Source of the DNA: Beijerinckiaceae bacterium
GTDB taxonomy: Bacteria > Pseudomonadota > Alphaproteobacteria > Rhizobiales > Beijerinckiaceae
DNA: 14,678 bases
Direction of reading: 5' to 3'
NCBI GenBank assembly: GCA_947380915.1
Contig: CANCSY010000057.1
Span: 1 to 14,678 of the forward strand
Below are positions 1-6,960 of the stretch, piece by piece (position 1 is the stretch's first letter; each line of letters starts with the position of its first letter). The position numbers were made by a program, and so were the translations under genes. The notes below the pieces were generated by a model. It saw nothing but the letters and a program-made list of their open reading frames with translations, ran no database searches and was not told where the DNA came from.

Positions 1-1631
1 TAGAAGCCTTCCTTCGGCGCCAGACGCTGCATGAAGACCTTGGCGTTGGGCGCATCGCGCACCTCGCCACCATCCAGTTCAACTGTGACTTCGTTGCCGA
101 AACCATCAAGCCCGCCATCGAGCCCCCAGGGCGCGCAATGCATACGGTCCACCTGCGCATTCAAGGTCATGGGCACGCGGGCCACCACCATGCGCTCGAT
201 GCCAAGGCCACCGCGGAACTTGCCTGCGCCGCCAGAACCATCGCGCAACGACAATCGCTCGATGAACAGCGGATATTTGGATTCCACAGATTCCACGGGG
301 CTGTTATGGGTGTCGCCATCGTTCAGGCAGACCGTGGCGCTCATGCCATCTTCGGTCATTTTGGCGCCCCACCCGCCGCCCAGCGGACCAAAGCTCCCCA
401 TGAAGAAGGCGCCTGTCCTTGGAGCGATTCCATGCACGCGCACGGCCAGCAGATCCGCATGATGGCCTGCGATGACACGATCAGGAATGGCTGTCTCAAG
501 CGCCTTGAAGATCGTGTCCACGATGGTCATCGGGAAGGTCATCCACCAGCGCATCGCGGCGGGCTTCACGGCGCTGACGATGGTGCCCGGGGCCAGCACG
601 ACCTTCAGCGAGCGAAAGCTGCCTTCGTTGATGGGATAGTCCGTGGGCGAGGTCACGCATTTATAGGCCACCTGCGCGCAGGCGTAGCCCGTGGTCTCGC
701 CAGAGTTGTAGAAGCCGCGCACCTGCTTGGCGACTTCGGACAGATCAATCGTCATCTCCTCGCCTGACACGATGACCTTCACCTTGATGGGAATGCGCTT
801 GCCGATGTCGACGCCGTCATCATCCATATAGGAGGTGGCTTCATAGACCCCATCGGGAATGTCGCGGGTGCGGGCGCGGGCGGCGCGTTCGGACTGCTGC
901 ATGATATGGCGAATGGCGGACAGCGTCTCCACGCGGCCATAGCGCGCCAGCAATTCGCCAAAGCGCCGCTCGCCTGTGGTGACCGCAGTGATCTGCGCGC
1001 GCAGGTCGCCCATGGCGCGGTCGGGATCCCGCACGTTCATGCGGATGATGTCGACGAGGTCTTCGTTGACTACGCCTGCCTTCTGGTACTTCACGATGGG
1101 GATCTGGATGCCCTCGGAATAGATGTCCGTGGTGACGCCGCCGAGCGTGCCGCCCACATCGGGCCAATGGGCCATGCAGCAGGCGAAGGCGCACAATTCG
1201 CCCTCGAAGAAGATCGGCAGGCTGAAGGTGAAATGGTTGAGATGGCTGCCGGTGAGATAGGCGTCGTTGGTGACCAGAATGTCGCCGGGCTTGATATTGT
1301 CGCGGCCGAAATGCTGGATCTTGGCGCGCACGGTCTGCGACATGCCGCGAATGAACATGGGCAGGCCCAGCCCGATGGAAATGGTGTCGCCCTCCGCCGT
1401 GAAGAGCCCGACGGTGAAGTCCAGCGCCTCATAAATTATCATGTTGTAGGCGGTGCGCATCAGATTCGACTTCATCTCCTCCGTCACGGCGAGCACGCCG
1501 TTGCGGATGATTTCGGTCAGCACCGGATCGGAAGCTGAAAAACGGCGCTTTGGCGCGGCCTTCCTTGCAGGCGCTTTAACGGCGGATTTCTTGACGGACT
1601 TGCTGGCCGCCGCAGATTTGCGCAAGGACAT
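1..1631 (-). CDS. hyuB: Hydantoinase B/oxoprolinase family subunit (HyuB-like), C-terminus cut by window edge
   Basis: This is the second subunit of a hydantoinase/5-oxoprolinase/acetone-carboxylase family enzyme, predicted cytoplasmic and partner of the adjacent HyuA. The frame is open from ATG 1631 through position 1, giving 543 full codons; family members carry roughly 60-90 further residues, so the C-terminus is outside the window. Family landmarks I read are TNDAYLTGSHLNHF (about residues 121-134), AHWPDVGG (154-161) and SGGAGKFRGGLG (469-480). The start is supported by a 1-base overlap with the hyuA stop (TGATG) and by AAGGAA six bases upstream, which implies translational coupling. Oddities: residues 1-30 are a basic Lys/Ala/Ser tail (11 Lys or Arg, 8 Ala) unlike the usual compact N-terminus, and the common GTHLPD motif reads GSHLNH. 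The reaction cannot be deduced: hydantoin or oxoproline hydrolysis and ketone carboxylation are all possible in this family. Confidence 0.93.
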   Translation of the reverse strand, partial: MSLRKSAAASKSVKKSAVKAPARKAAPKRRFSASDPVLTEIIRNGVLAVTEEMKSNLMRTAYNMIIYEALDFTVGLFTAEGDTISIGLGLPMFIRGMSQTVRAKIQHFGRDNIKPGDILVTNDAYLTGSHLNHFTFSLPIFFEGELCAFACCMAHWPDVGGTLGGVTTDIYSEGIQIPIVKYQKAGVVNEDLVDIIRMNVRDPDRAMGDLRAQITAVTTGERRFGELLARYGRVETLSAIRHIMQQSERAARARTRDIPDGVYEATSYMDDDGVDIGKRIPIKVKVIVSGEEMTIDLSEVAKQVRGFYNSGETTGYACAQVAYKCVTSPTDYPINEGSFRSLKVVLAPGTIVSAVKPAAMRWWMTFPMTIVDTIFKALETAIPDRVIAGHHADLLAVRVHGIAPRTGAFFMGSFGPLGGGWGAKMTEDGMSATVCLNDGDTHNSPVESVESKYPLFIERLSLRDGSGGAGKFRGGLGIERMVVARVPMTLNAQVDRMHCAPWGLDGGLDGFGNEVTVELDGGEVRDAPNAKVFMQRLAPKEGF

Positions 1632-3769
1632 CAGCGATTCCTTCCGGTTTTATTGAGAGAACCGCCGATTTCAATCACGAGGTTGCCGAACTTATCAACG
1701 GCCAATGTATCGCCGGGGAAGACAACAGTCGTCGAAGCGTGTTCCTCGATCAGCGCGGGGCCTGCGATCCTGTTTCCAGCCCTCAGTGCATCGCGGGCAA
1801 ACACGGGCGTGCGCATGGCGGCCTTGCGGCCGTCGAAATGCACAAGACGCTGGCCGCTGCTGGCGGCGGCCGGGGGATTGCGGCTTCCCCGCATGATCTC
1901 TTCCAGCGGGGGCTTCTTCATCACCGCGCTCACCGTGACGCGCAGACTGACGATTTCCGCCGCCTCTTTTGGCGCGCAAGTGCCATAGCGCAACTGGTGC
2001 TCGGCGTCGAAGCGCTGCTTCACGCCCACGCGGTCCTGCTTGCGCAGAAGCGCTGGCGGCAGTTCGATGGTGACGGCGTGTTCCTGGCCGACATAGCGCA
2101 TGTCGGCCCAACGCACGACTTTGACCTTGAGATCGCCCGCGCCACCTCGCTGGAGCGCCGCTCGCCCCTGCGCGAGCAGGTCCGCATAAACAGCTTCCAT
2201 GTCAGCGAAGGAGAGACTGACGAGGCGCGCGGGCCAGGTACGCACATAGTCATAGCGCAGGTCTGAAAACAGCATGCCAAAGGCGCAGAAATGGCCCGGC
2301 GCGCGCGGCACGATCACGCGCCCCATGCCGATTTCGCGGGCGATGGACGAGGCGTGCAAGGGCCCTGCCCCGCCATAGGCGATGAGCGGAAAGGACGCGG
2401 CGTCGAGGCCGCGCTCGGTGGTCACGGTCTTCACCGCCCAGGACATGGCGGTGGCGGCGATCCGCAAGATGCCCTTGGCGGCCGCGATCACATCAAGCCC
2501 CAACGGCTCGGCGATTTTCTTCGCAATGGCGTCACGCGCCGCCTGAACATCAAGCTGCATCGAGCCGCCAAGAAAACGATTGGCGGCAAGCCGCCCCAGC
2601 ACGAGATTCGCGTCGGTGACCGTGGGTTGCTCGCCGCCGCGCCCATAGCAGGCAGGCCCTGGCTCTGCGCCTGCGCTGCGCGGTCCCACATGCAGGGCCA
2701 TGCCTTCATCCAGCCAGGCTATGCTCCCGCCCCCGGTGCCCACTTCGAAGATGTCGATCATCGAGATCTGCACGGGCAGGGCGCGCTCATAACCGCCGAT
2801 CAGCGCAATACTGTTGGTCAGGGCCTGGCCCTTGTAGATGACGCCCGCCTTGGCGGTTGTGCCGCCCATGTCGAAGGCGATGGCCTCCTGCTCGCCCATG
2901 GCGGCGCAAAGAGCCTGCGCGCCAATGACGCCAGCGGCGGGGCCGGATTCGAGCATGCGGATACACTGCTCCCTGGCCTGCGCCGACTCATAGAGCCCGC
3001 CCGTCGACTGCACCAGCATGAAGGCGCCGGTGAAGCTCGACTTCGCCAGATGATCATCGATCTCGGCGATGTAATCGCGCACGCGCGGGCCTACGAAGGC
3101 GTTGGCTACGACTGTCGAGCAGCGCTCGAACTCCCGATATTCCTGCGAAAGCTCATGGGAGGCGCTGACGAAAACGCCGGGCAACTCCTCGCTGACGATT
3201 TCCTTCACGCGCCGCTCATGGACGGGGTTGCGATAGGAGTGGAGGAACATGATGGCGACGGCCTCAATGTCGAGCCCGCGCAGTTTCGCGCAGACGTCAC
3301 GCACGCCAGCTTCATCAAGAGCCACATGAACGTCGCCTTCCGCCGTCATGCGCTCACGCACTTCAAAGCGCAGCGAGCGGCGCACAAGCGGGTCGTGCTT
3401 CTGGAAATAGAGATTGTAGGCGTCCGGCCGGTTGATGCGGCCGATTTCATAGATGTCGCGGAAACCCTGCGTCGTGATCAGCGCCGTGCGGGCGCCGGTG
3501 CGCTCGAGCATGGTGTTGATGGCGATGGTCGAGCCATGCAGGAACAGGGAGGCGTCGGCCACTTGCGCGCCCGCCTCCTCGACGCCGGTATTGATGCCAT
3601 GCACCAGATGCGCGGGAGTCGACAAGGTCTTGCCGAGAAGAAGCTTGCGCGAGCGCTCGTCAAACGCAGCCACATCCGTGAAAGTCCCGCCAATATCGGA
3701 GGCGAGACGAAGCGACAGGCGCGCGGGGGAGCGTGCTGCGGATCCTGATTTTTTTGTCATACCCGTCAT
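1631..3769 (-). CDS. hyuA: Hydantoinase A/oxoprolinase family subunit (HyuA-like)
   Basis: This 712-residue protein is the ATP-using subunit of the hydantoinase/oxoprolinase/acetone- and acetophenone-carboxylase family, which has an ASKHA (actin/hexokinase-like) fold. Landmarks in order are the phosphate-1 loop DIGGTFTDV (25-33), GSTIAINTMLERTGA (79-93), ESGPAAG (274-280), the phosphate-2 loop FDMGGTTAK (299-307), VGTGGGSIAWLD (343-354), SAGAEPGPACYGRGG (365-379) and the adenosine-loop-like YGGAGPLHA (465-473). Length fits the stand-alone A subunit (about 690-720) and not the fused eukaryotic-type oxoprolinase (about 1,280). The start at 3769 (MTGMTKK) has no clear ribosome site; ATG 3760 is an equally possible start three codons later. 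It is followed by hyuB with a 1-base overlap. The first 22 residues are basic and Ser/Ala-rich. The family is certain; the substrate (cyclic amide or ketone) is not. Confidence 0.95.
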   Translation of the reverse strand: MTGMTKKSGSAARSPARLSLRLASDIGGTFTDVAAFDERSRKLLLGKTLSTPAHLVHGINTGVEEAGAQVADASLFLHGSTIAINTMLERTGARTALITTQGFRDIYEIGRINRPDAYNLYFQKHDPLVRRSLRFEVRERMTAEGDVHVALDEAGVRDVCAKLRGLDIEAVAIMFLHSYRNPVHERRVKEIVSEELPGVFVSASHELSQEYREFERCSTVVANAFVGPRVRDYIAEIDDHLAKSSFTGAFMLVQSTGGLYESAQAREQCIRMLESGPAAGVIGAQALCAAMGEQEAIAFDMGGTTAKAGVIYKGQALTNSIALIGGYERALPVQISMIDIFEVGTGGGSIAWLDEGMALHVGPRSAGAEPGPACYGRGGEQPTVTDANLVLGRLAANRFLGGSMQLDVQAARDAIAKKIAEPLGLDVIAAAKGILRIAATAMSWAVKTVTTERGLDAASFPLIAYGGAGPLHASSIAREIGMGRVIVPRAPGHFCAFGMLFSDLRYDYVRTWPARLVSLSFADMEAVYADLLAQGRAALQRGGAGDLKVKVVRWADMRYVGQEHAVTIELPPALLRKQDRVGVKQRFDAEHQLRYGTCAPKEAAEIVSLRVTVSAVMKKPPLEEIMRGSRNPPAAASSGQRLVHFDGRKAAMRTPVFARDALRAGNRIAGPALIEEHASTTVVFPGDTLAVDKFGNLVIEIGGSLNKTGRNR
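1638..1643 (-). promoter_or_regulatory. Ribosome binding site of hyuB inside the end of hyuA
   Basis: AAGGAA on the minus strand lies six bases before the hyuB ATG at 1631 and inside the last codons of hyuA. Together with the TGATG overlap it fixes the hyuB start and so shows that the basic N-terminal tail of HyuB is translated rather than an artefact of choosing a start too far upstream. Confidence 0.75.
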
Positions 3770-3858
3770 CGGTCAAGAGGGGCGCCCGCACGATCCTCCC
3801 TTGCCTGCATCTGCACGCCGCTATCGTGACGGCGCCTGTCGATACAGCTCCAGACATC

Positions 3859-3895
3859 ATGCGCGCATATTGCGCTTTGGCGCAAAACCGCGCAA
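3859..3895. promoter_or_regulatory. Cluster of palindromic GCGCA half-sites in the divergent hyuA / small-gene promoter region
   Basis: Within 37 bases I read ATGCGCGCAT (3859-3868, a perfect palindrome), GCGCA-TAT-TGCGC (3863-3875), TTGCGC-TTTG-GCGCAA (3870-3885) and a further GCGCAA at 3890-3895. The half-sites starting at 3870 (inverted), 3880 and 3890 are spaced 10 bases apart, one helical turn, which would put them on one face of the DNA. The cluster lies about 90 bases upstream of hyuA (minus) and 11 bases upstream of the 3906 gene (plus), so one regulator bound here could control both directions. No regulator gene is in the window. GC-rich DNA produces some GCGC palindromes by chance, so this is a candidate only. 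Confidence 0.4.
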
Positions 3896-3905
3896 GTCTT
3901 GCCCC

Positions 3906-4301
3906 ATGAAAGCGCGTGCGTCAAGAAAGTCATCGGGCCCTGGAAGCCCTGCTGGCAGCCCCCTGTCAGGCGCAGAACTGGCGCGCCAATGGGCCAGCGC
4001 GAATGTGTTCTCACCCGCTTTTGCAGGCTGCATGTGCGCAGGCGGATTTCACATTCCCATCGACGCGACCGCCGTGGGGCAGGATCTGCTGATCTATCTG
4101 GAGGACAAATACCGTAACTCCGGCGATGGCGCGCTCGCCGATTTCGTGGAGCGTTCGGCCGGGCGCGCGCCAGACTTTGGCGACTGGCTTGCAGGACTTG
4201 ATGGCGAAGCTCTCACGCCGCAAGCCCGTGCGCTTCTCATGGAAGACCTGCGCACGACGCTCGCCTCCATGTCCGGCGCCAGCGGTTTCGCCTGCACATG
4301 A
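3906..4301 (+). CDS. Small orphan protein with a CMC motif, function unknown
   Basis: This is a 131-residue protein I do not recognise. Coding is supported by strong G/C third-position bias, its placement alone between divergent genes, and lack of a competing frame. The first 22 residues are low-complexity, basic and Ser/Pro/Gly-rich; a compact body follows with GCMCAGGF (41-48; Cys42 and Cys44), IPIDATAVGQDLLIYLEDKYR (about 50-70), an acidic helix-like C-terminal half, and a third Cys at residue 130, one before the end. No signal peptide or membrane segment is evident. The ATG at 3906 is chosen because it begins the plausible body; it has no good ribosome site, and an in-frame TTG at 3870 is a less likely alternative. 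It runs in the same direction as the transporters 76 bases downstream and may be co-transcribed. The paired cysteines could bind metal, which is a guess. Confidence 0.65.
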   Translation: MKARASRKSSGPGSPAGSPLSGAELARQWASANVFSPAFAGCMCAGGFHIPIDATAVGQDLLIYLEDKYRNSGDGALADFVERSAGRAPDFGDWLAGLDGEALTPQARALLMEDLRTTLASMSGASGFACT

Positions 4302-4377
4302 TGGGCGGCTTTGCGTTCAGGGCGGGCTGGGATAGTTTGCCGACCTGAGACTTCCCTCGACCTTCAAGCGCCGGCCC

Positions 4378-5622
4378 ATGACAAAACCTGAACCCAGCGC
4401 CTCCAGGGAGGTCCCACGCGCCACGGAAGTTGCGGTCTATGGCATCGGCCTGTTCACGACATCCGTCTTTCACATCGATTCAGTGATCATTCCGCTTTAC
4501 GCCTCCACCTTCAATCCCTCCCCTTTCATCTTTGGGCTGGTGTTTGGCGCCTCACATCTTCTGCCGCTCCTGTTTTCCATCCATGCCGGCGCGCTTATGG
4601 ATCGGCTCGGCTCCAAACGAATGATGGTGTATTGCACGAGCCTCGTCACGATCCTGCCTCTGGCCTATCCGCTGGCGCCCGAGATTTCCGTTCTGATCTT
4701 CCTGCAATTGCTTCTTGGCTTGGCAGAGTCCCTTGGGTGGCTAGGCGCGCAGACCATGATCGGGCAATATATGCACGGCCGCACGAAATATGCGGGTCGC
4801 CTGAGTTTCGTGATCCGCTTTGGCCAGTTATGCGCCCCGCCCATGGCGGGCATGATCTGGGATCTCTTCGGCGTCTGGGGCTCCTTCATCCTCATGTCGG
4901 TATGGGCCTCGGGAGCCATCTTCTTCGCGCTTGCGCTGCCGCAGCAGCCGAAATCCGGGCATCCCATCGAGATGGAGCCGGCGCCGTCAGGAAAGCTCAG
5001 AGACCTGATGCCGCGTCTGGATGATTATATGCTCGCCTTCCGCCTCATGCGCGTGCCCGCCGTGGCCATGATCGTGGCGCTGGGGGCGATGATGCATATG
5101 GGCAATGCGGTGCAGAGCTCCTTCTATGTGGCTTGGCTCAATGAGCGGGGCATCACGGGGACGGCGATCGGGCTGCTGAGTCCGGCGGGCGCCATAGGCG
5201 CCGCAGTCTTCTCTCTGCTGACCACCCGCCTGATGCGCTACATCGACGGCTTCTGGATCGTCCTTCTGTCCCTTTGGATCGGGATCCTGCTGGTTTGCGC
5301 CACCCCACTGCTTGGAACCTATTTTCTGCTGCAAATGGCCATGTTCCTGCGCTCGGGGCTCAACGGTCTGGCCCAACCGCTGGTCATCACGCTGGTGTTG
5401 CGCGGCGCCGGGAGCGCCAATCAGGGCAAGGCCGTTGGCCTGCGCGGCACGGCAAACCGTCTGGCCTCCATCATCGCGCCGCTCGTCATGGGGGCCATAG
5501 CCGAAGCGGTCGGGCTTGAGATGGCGTTTTATGCAACCGGCCTTCTGCTGAGCCTGTCGATGGGCTGGATGGCCTTCAATCTCCACAAACGGACAGATAT
5601 CGCCTCCGCCGGAGAAGATTAG
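4378..5622 (+). CDS. MFS transporter, first of a tandem paralogous pair
   Basis: This 414-residue, roughly 12-helix inner-membrane permease belongs to the major facilitator superfamily. The first helix begins near residue 18, and the loop between helices 2 and 3 carries motif A, GALMDRLGSKR (71-81). Other landmarks are WLGAQ (121-125), the run AGRLSF (139-144), APPMAG (153-158), the central cytoplasmic loop with DLMPRLDDYMLAF (209-221), and LRGTANRLAS (355-364) in the C-terminal half. An in-frame stop shortly upstream makes ATG 4378 the sensible start, although no strong ribosome site is visible. It aligns end to end without large gaps to the next gene, so the two arose by duplication. Substrate is unknown; the neighbouring CoA-ligase operon suggests an organic or aromatic acid, but MFS family alone does not decide import or export. 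Confidence 0.93.
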   Translation: MTKPEPSASREVPRATEVAVYGIGLFTTSVFHIDSVIIPLYASTFNPSPFIFGLVFGASHLLPLLFSIHAGALMDRLGSKRMMVYCTSLVTILPLAYPLAPEISVLIFLQLLLGLAESLGWLGAQTMIGQYMHGRTKYAGRLSFVIRFGQLCAPPMAGMIWDLFGVWGSFILMSVWASGAIFFALALPQQPKSGHPIEMEPAPSGKLRDLMPRLDDYMLAFRLMRVPAVAMIVALGAMMHMGNAVQSSFYVAWLNERGITGTAIGLLSPAGAIGAAVFSLLTTRLMRYIDGFWIVLLSLWIGILLVCATPLLGTYFLLQMAMFLRSGLNGLAQPLVITLVLRGAGSANQGKAVGLRGTANRLASIIAPLVMGAIAEAVGLEMAFYATGLLLSLSMGWMAFNLHKRTDIASAGED

Positions 5623-5715
5623 GACACTTGCGCCCATCGCCAGCGAGCGTAATGTCAACCTGATGGTGGGTTCAACACTGCCTGAACAGGCGTGAAAGCG
5701 CCTCTACCGGGGGGA
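5623..5715 (+). other. Intergenic spacer with two overlapping small hairpins
   Basis: The 93 bases between the two transporter genes contain GCCTG-AA-CAGGC (5680-5691) and, sharing bases with it, AGGCG-TGAAAG-CGCCT (5688-5703). The two stems cannot form together and lie directly ahead of the second transporter's start, ending near a run of six G (5709-5714). They are only five base pairs each, so a regulatory role is speculative. No T-tract follows, so this is not a typical terminator and the two transporters may be co-transcribed. Confidence 0.25.
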
Positions 5716-6951
5716 ATGACGGAAAAGGTGACGACGATAGCCCCCGGCGCGGTGCCGCTCAAAACACAGATTCCCATCTATCTGACCGGGCTTTTCTCCA
5801 ATAGCCTCTCGGATGTCGCCTCCGTTGTGCTGCCGATCTGGCTGACCAATGATGGCATAACGGCAGCGGGAATCGGCCTGGTGCTGGGCGTGCGCCATCT
5901 CCTGCCGTTCCTGTTCGCCATTCACGGCGGCGCCCTGATGGATCAGGTCGGCGCCCGCCAATTGATGATGGGCAGTTCGCTGATGAGCGCCCTCATGCTG
6001 CTCCTTTTTCCATCCGTGGGCTGGATTCCCGCCGTCATCGTGCTGCAAATGCTCAATGGCTATGGCTCGTCCATGGCCTGGATCGGCGCTCAGGCCTATT
6101 TCGGCCGCCTTCTGGCCCACAGCCCCACCTATGCAGGACGCTTCTCCTTTTCGCTGCGCGTTGGCAGCTTCATCGGCCCGCCTTTGGCCGGCGCCGCATG
6201 GGACATGATCGGCGTCTGGGGCGCTTTTGGCGTCCTCTCCCTCTGGGCGGCGGGGACGGCGATTTCCGCCATCTTTATCCCCCAATCAGCGGATGGCCCT
6301 GCGACGGAGCGACGGTCGTTGTCCTGGAGCGATGTCATGCCGCGCAGCGCCGACTACCGGGACGCTTTCGTGCTCGCCTGCGAACCCGCCATGAAGATCG
6401 TGCTCATCATCACTTTCATGCGGATCGCCGCAAGCTCTATCCAGGACACATTCTATCCGGTCTGGCTGGCCTCCATTGGCCTGCCTGCGACGCAGATCGG
6501 GCTCCTGATAACGGCCTCCTCCGCCCTCGCCGCCGCAAGTTCCCTGTGGGTCGGGCCGGTGTCGCGTTTCATGAACCCGCTTTGGGTCCTGATCTGGACC
6601 GCGATGGGGTCCATATTTTTCGTTTCCATTACGCCAATGCTGGGATCGCTCGCCCTGCTGATGACCGCCGCCGCCCTGCGCGGCCTGTGCATGGGCCTGT
6701 CGCAGCCACTGATGCTGTCGATCCTCGCGGATGCGGCCGGACCCGGCTTTCTCGCCCGTGGGGCCGCCTTGCGCACGACGGCGAACCGGGTCGCTGCTTC
6801 CGTGACGCCTGTGACCATGGGCTCGGTCGCCAGCGTGGCGGGCCTTGCAGCGAGCTTTCACATCATTGGCGCCATCTTGCTGGCGGGCGTGGGCCTGGTG
6901 GCCTTCTATGTCAAGACTCACCCCACGGTGACGGACAAGACGAAGGATTGA
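5716..6951 (+). CDS. MFS transporter, second of a tandem paralogous pair
   Basis: This 411-residue major facilitator permease has the same plan as its upstream neighbour: first helix from about residue 18, motif A GALMDQVGARQ (72-82), WIGAQ (122-126), AGRFSF (140-145), GPPLAG (154-159), central loop DVMPRSADYRDAF (206-218) and LRTTANRVAA (352-361). Over an ungapped 75-residue stretch (residues 116-190 here, 115-189 there) I count 32 identities by hand. I start at ATG 5716 rather than the in-frame GTG at 5692 because this makes the N-terminus the same length as in the paralogue; a G-rich run precedes the ATG but rather close. The stop lies 9 bases from the end of the convergent acyl-CoA dehydrogenase gene. 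Substrate unknown; retention of both copies suggests different specificities or joint function. Confidence 0.92.
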   Translation: MTEKVTTIAPGAVPLKTQIPIYLTGLFSNSLSDVASVVLPIWLTNDGITAAGIGLVLGVRHLLPFLFAIHGGALMDQVGARQLMMGSSLMSALMLLLFPSVGWIPAVIVLQMLNGYGSSMAWIGAQAYFGRLLAHSPTYAGRFSFSLRVGSFIGPPLAGAAWDMIGVWGAFGVLSLWAAGTAISAIFIPQSADGPATERRSLSWSDVMPRSADYRDAFVLACEPAMKIVLIITFMRIAASSIQDTFYPVWLASIGLPATQIGLLITASSALAAASSLWVGPVSRFMNPLWVLIWTAMGSIFFVSITPMLGSLALLMTAAALRGLCMGLSQPLMLSILADAAGPGFLARGAALRTTANRVAASVTPVTMGSVASVAGLAASFHIIGAILLAGVGLVAFYVKTHPTVTDKTKD

Positions 6952-6960
6952 AGCCACGCA

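Noticed and set aside
2291..3748. Long plus-strand open frame (485 codons) antisense to hyuA
   Set aside because: It mirrors a confidently identified gene, and its product is His/Gly/Arg/Ala-rich with no domain motifs, as expected from the opposite strand of GC-biased coding DNA.
1..3769. Calling the Hyu pair 5-oxoprolinase or acetone carboxylase outright
   Set aside because: The family covers hydantoinases, oxoprolinases and ketone carboxylases, and the sequence visible here does not discriminate. No gamma subunit of acetone carboxylase type is seen in the window.
5671..5703. Short inverted repeats between the transporters as a terminator
   Set aside because: Stems are only five base pairs and no T-tract follows; kept only as a weak regulatory possibility.
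5692..5715. GTG at 5692 as the start of the second MFS transporter
   Set aside because: It would add eight residues absent from the paralogue and lies inside a small hairpin without a ribosome site; ATG 5716 gives matching N-termini. It cannot be fully excluded.
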